6,174 nucleotides of DNA from Acidothermaceae bacterium (GTDB lineage Bacteria > Actinomycetota > Actinomycetes > Acidothermales > Acidothermaceae), in NCBI GenBank assembly GCA_025925185.1, contig JAICLV010000137.1, positions 1-6,174 on the forward strand, in the 5' to 3' direction. Below the pieces are notes generated by a model. It was not told the DNA's origin, ran no database searches, and worked only from the letters and a program-made list of their open reading frames with translations. Both the position numbers and the translations under genes were made by a program. The number at the start of each line of letters is the position of its first letter. Position 1 is the first letter of the stretch. This document shows positions 5,081 through 6,174 of this stretch, in pieces.

Positions 5081-5116
5081 ACCGCTCGTCCTGAGGGGAC
5101 GCTAAGCGCCGGCCTG

Positions 5117-6174
5117 CTACATGCTCGCGATCAGCTTCTCGACGCGGTCGTCGACCGCGCGGAAGGGGTCTTTGCACAAGACCGTGCGTTGTGCTTGGTC
5201 GTTCAGCTTCAGATGCACCCAGTCGACGGTGAAGTCGCGCCGCTTTTCCTGCGCCCGCTTGATGAACTCGCCGCGCAATCGAGCCCGGGTGGTCTGTGGG
5301 GGCACCGACTTGGCCTCGAAGATGTCGAGGTCGCGCGCCACCCGCTCGACTTCGCCGCGCCGCTCGAGCAGGTAGTACAACCCGCGGTTGCGGTTGACGT
5401 CGTGGTAGGCGAGGTCGATCTGGGCGACGCGCGGGGATGAAAGCGCGAGGCCGTGTTTCGCGCGGTAGCGCTCGATCAGCCGGTGTTTGATGACCCAGTC
5501 GATCTCACGGTCGACTAACGACAGGTCTCCTGACGAGATCGCCTCGATGGTGCGGGTCCACAAGTCGAGCACCCGGTCGGTGATGGGGTCGCTCCCCCGG
5601 CGGTCGACGAAGTCGCGGGCTTTGTCGAGGTACTCCTGCTGAACTTCAAGGGCGCTTGCCTCGCGACCGTTCGCGAGACGCACCCTGCGTCGTCCGGTGG
5701 GATCGTGGCTCACCTCGCGGATCGCGCGGATCGGGTTCTCCAACGTGAGGTCACGCAGGACGACGCCGGCCTCGATCATCCGCAGCACGAGGTCGGTCGA
5801 GCCGGCTTTCAACAACGTGGTCGTCTCGGCCATGTTCGAGTCGCCGACGATGACGTGCAGCCGGCGGAAGCGCTCGGCGTCGGCGTGCGGCTCGTCGCGG
5901 GTGTTGATGATGGGCCGCGACCGCGTCGTTGCGCTCGACACGCCTTCCCAGATGTGCTCGGCGCGTTGGCTCACGCAAAACACCGCGCCTCGTGGAGTTG
6001 CAAGCACCTTGCCGGCGCCGCAGATGATTTGCCGGGTCACCAAGAACGGGATCAGCACGTCGGCGAGCCGGCCAAACTCACCCTGTCGCCCTACGAGGTA
6101 GTTCTCATGGCAGCCATAGGAGTTGCCGGCCGAGTCGGTGTTGTTTTTGAACAGGTAGATGTCGCCGGCGATGC
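5117..6174 (-). CDS. pafA: PafA, Pup-protein ligase (C-terminal 351 residues, 5' end outside window)
   Basis: PafA uses ATP to join the C-terminal Glu of Pup to lysines of target proteins, marking them for the mycobacterial-type proteasome. It shares the carboxylate-amine ligase fold with glutamine synthetase and with Dop. The visible part includes [20 protein letters not shown] near the edge, then [58 protein letters not shown] and [15 protein letters not shown]. It ends in the C-terminal domain block [16 protein letters not shown] and VEKLIASM, just before the TAG at 5117-5119. All of this closely matches actinobacterial PafA as I remember it. About 100 N-terminal residues are missing by comparison with the roughly 450-residue family length. 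The first ATP/Mg-binding Glu and the catalytic Asp would lie there, so activity cannot be judged here. The reading frame is open to the window edge with no GTG/ATG needed. The proteasome genes would be expected further right. Confidence 0.97.
   Translation of the reverse strand, partial: IAGDIYLFKNNTDSAGNSYGCHENYLVGRQGEFGRLADVLIPFLVTRQIICGAGKVLATPRGAVFCVSQRAEHIWEGVSSATTRSRPIINTRDEPHADAERFRRLHVIVGDSNMAETTTLLKAGSTDLVLRMIEAGVVLRDLTLENPIRAIREVSHDPTGRRRVRLANGREASALEVQQEYLDKARDFVDRRGSDPITDRVLDLWTRTIEAISSGDLSLVDREIDWVIKHRLIERYRAKHGLALSSPRVAQIDLAYHDVNRNRGLYYLLERRGEVERVARDLDIFEAKSVPPQTTRARLRGEFIKRAQEKRRDFTVDWVHLKLNDQAQRTVLCKDPFRAVDDRVEKLIASM

Noticed and set aside
3949..5094. A 381-codon plus-strand open frame antisense to the FKBP genes
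   Set aside because: No domain is recognisable and it lies antisense to genes with clear lipobox and FKBP pocket residues.
1..6174. Mobile element, CRISPR array, tRNA, defence island or horizontally acquired block
   Set aside because: No transposase, integrase, terminal repeats, regular direct repeats or tRNA fold was seen, and base composition and codon use look even across the window.

Overview
This is a GC-rich chromosomal window from an actinobacterium that has the Pup-proteasome system. The clearest marker is the C-terminal 351 residues of PafA, the Pup ligase, at the right edge. The paired WYL-type regulators PafB and PafC, frequent GTG starts and promoters that look leaderless fit the same group. 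Genus cannot be read from the sequence. The FKBP pair next to pafA recalls Streptomyces- or Nocardioides-like actinobacteria rather than Mycobacterium, where pafA, pafB and pafC are adjacent.

Layout. Most genes read leftward on the minus strand. From right to left: pafA (5117-6174, cut by the window edge); a secreted lipoprotein with two FKBP folds (4072-5043); a single-domain cytosolic FKBP prolyl isomerase (3684-4061) whose Shine-Dalgarno overlaps the end of the lipoprotein gene; then a convergent boundary at 3587-3683 with a 13-bp inverted repeat. A DUF3866-like gene (2522-3586) lies on the plus strand. It faces away from pafB across a 65-bp gap, and both genes show a TANNNT -10 element placed for leaderless transcription. 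pafB (1479-2456) and pafC (1479/1482 overlap, down to 502) form a translationally coupled pair. After a 159-nt gap with a structured leader comes a small zinc-ribbon-like protein (10-342). tatA and tatC are the usual next genes in this neighbourhood and would lie left of the window.

How the genes fit together. PafA attaches Pup to target lysines. PafBC is known from mycobacteria as a heterodimeric activator of the LexA-independent DNA-damage response; its place beside pafA is conserved although its known function is separate from pupylation. The FKBP pair supplies prolyl isomerases on both sides of the membrane. The unusual architectural point is the plus-strand DUF3866 gene, which separates pafBC from pafA, so pafBC must have its own promoter here, shared divergently with DUF3866.

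I see no mobile element, CRISPR array, tRNA, rRNA or integrase. No convincing new multi-gene system is present. The best leads are the divergent leaderless promoter pair, the uncharacterised DUF3866 protein, the degenerate first FKBP domain, and the structured non-coding gaps.
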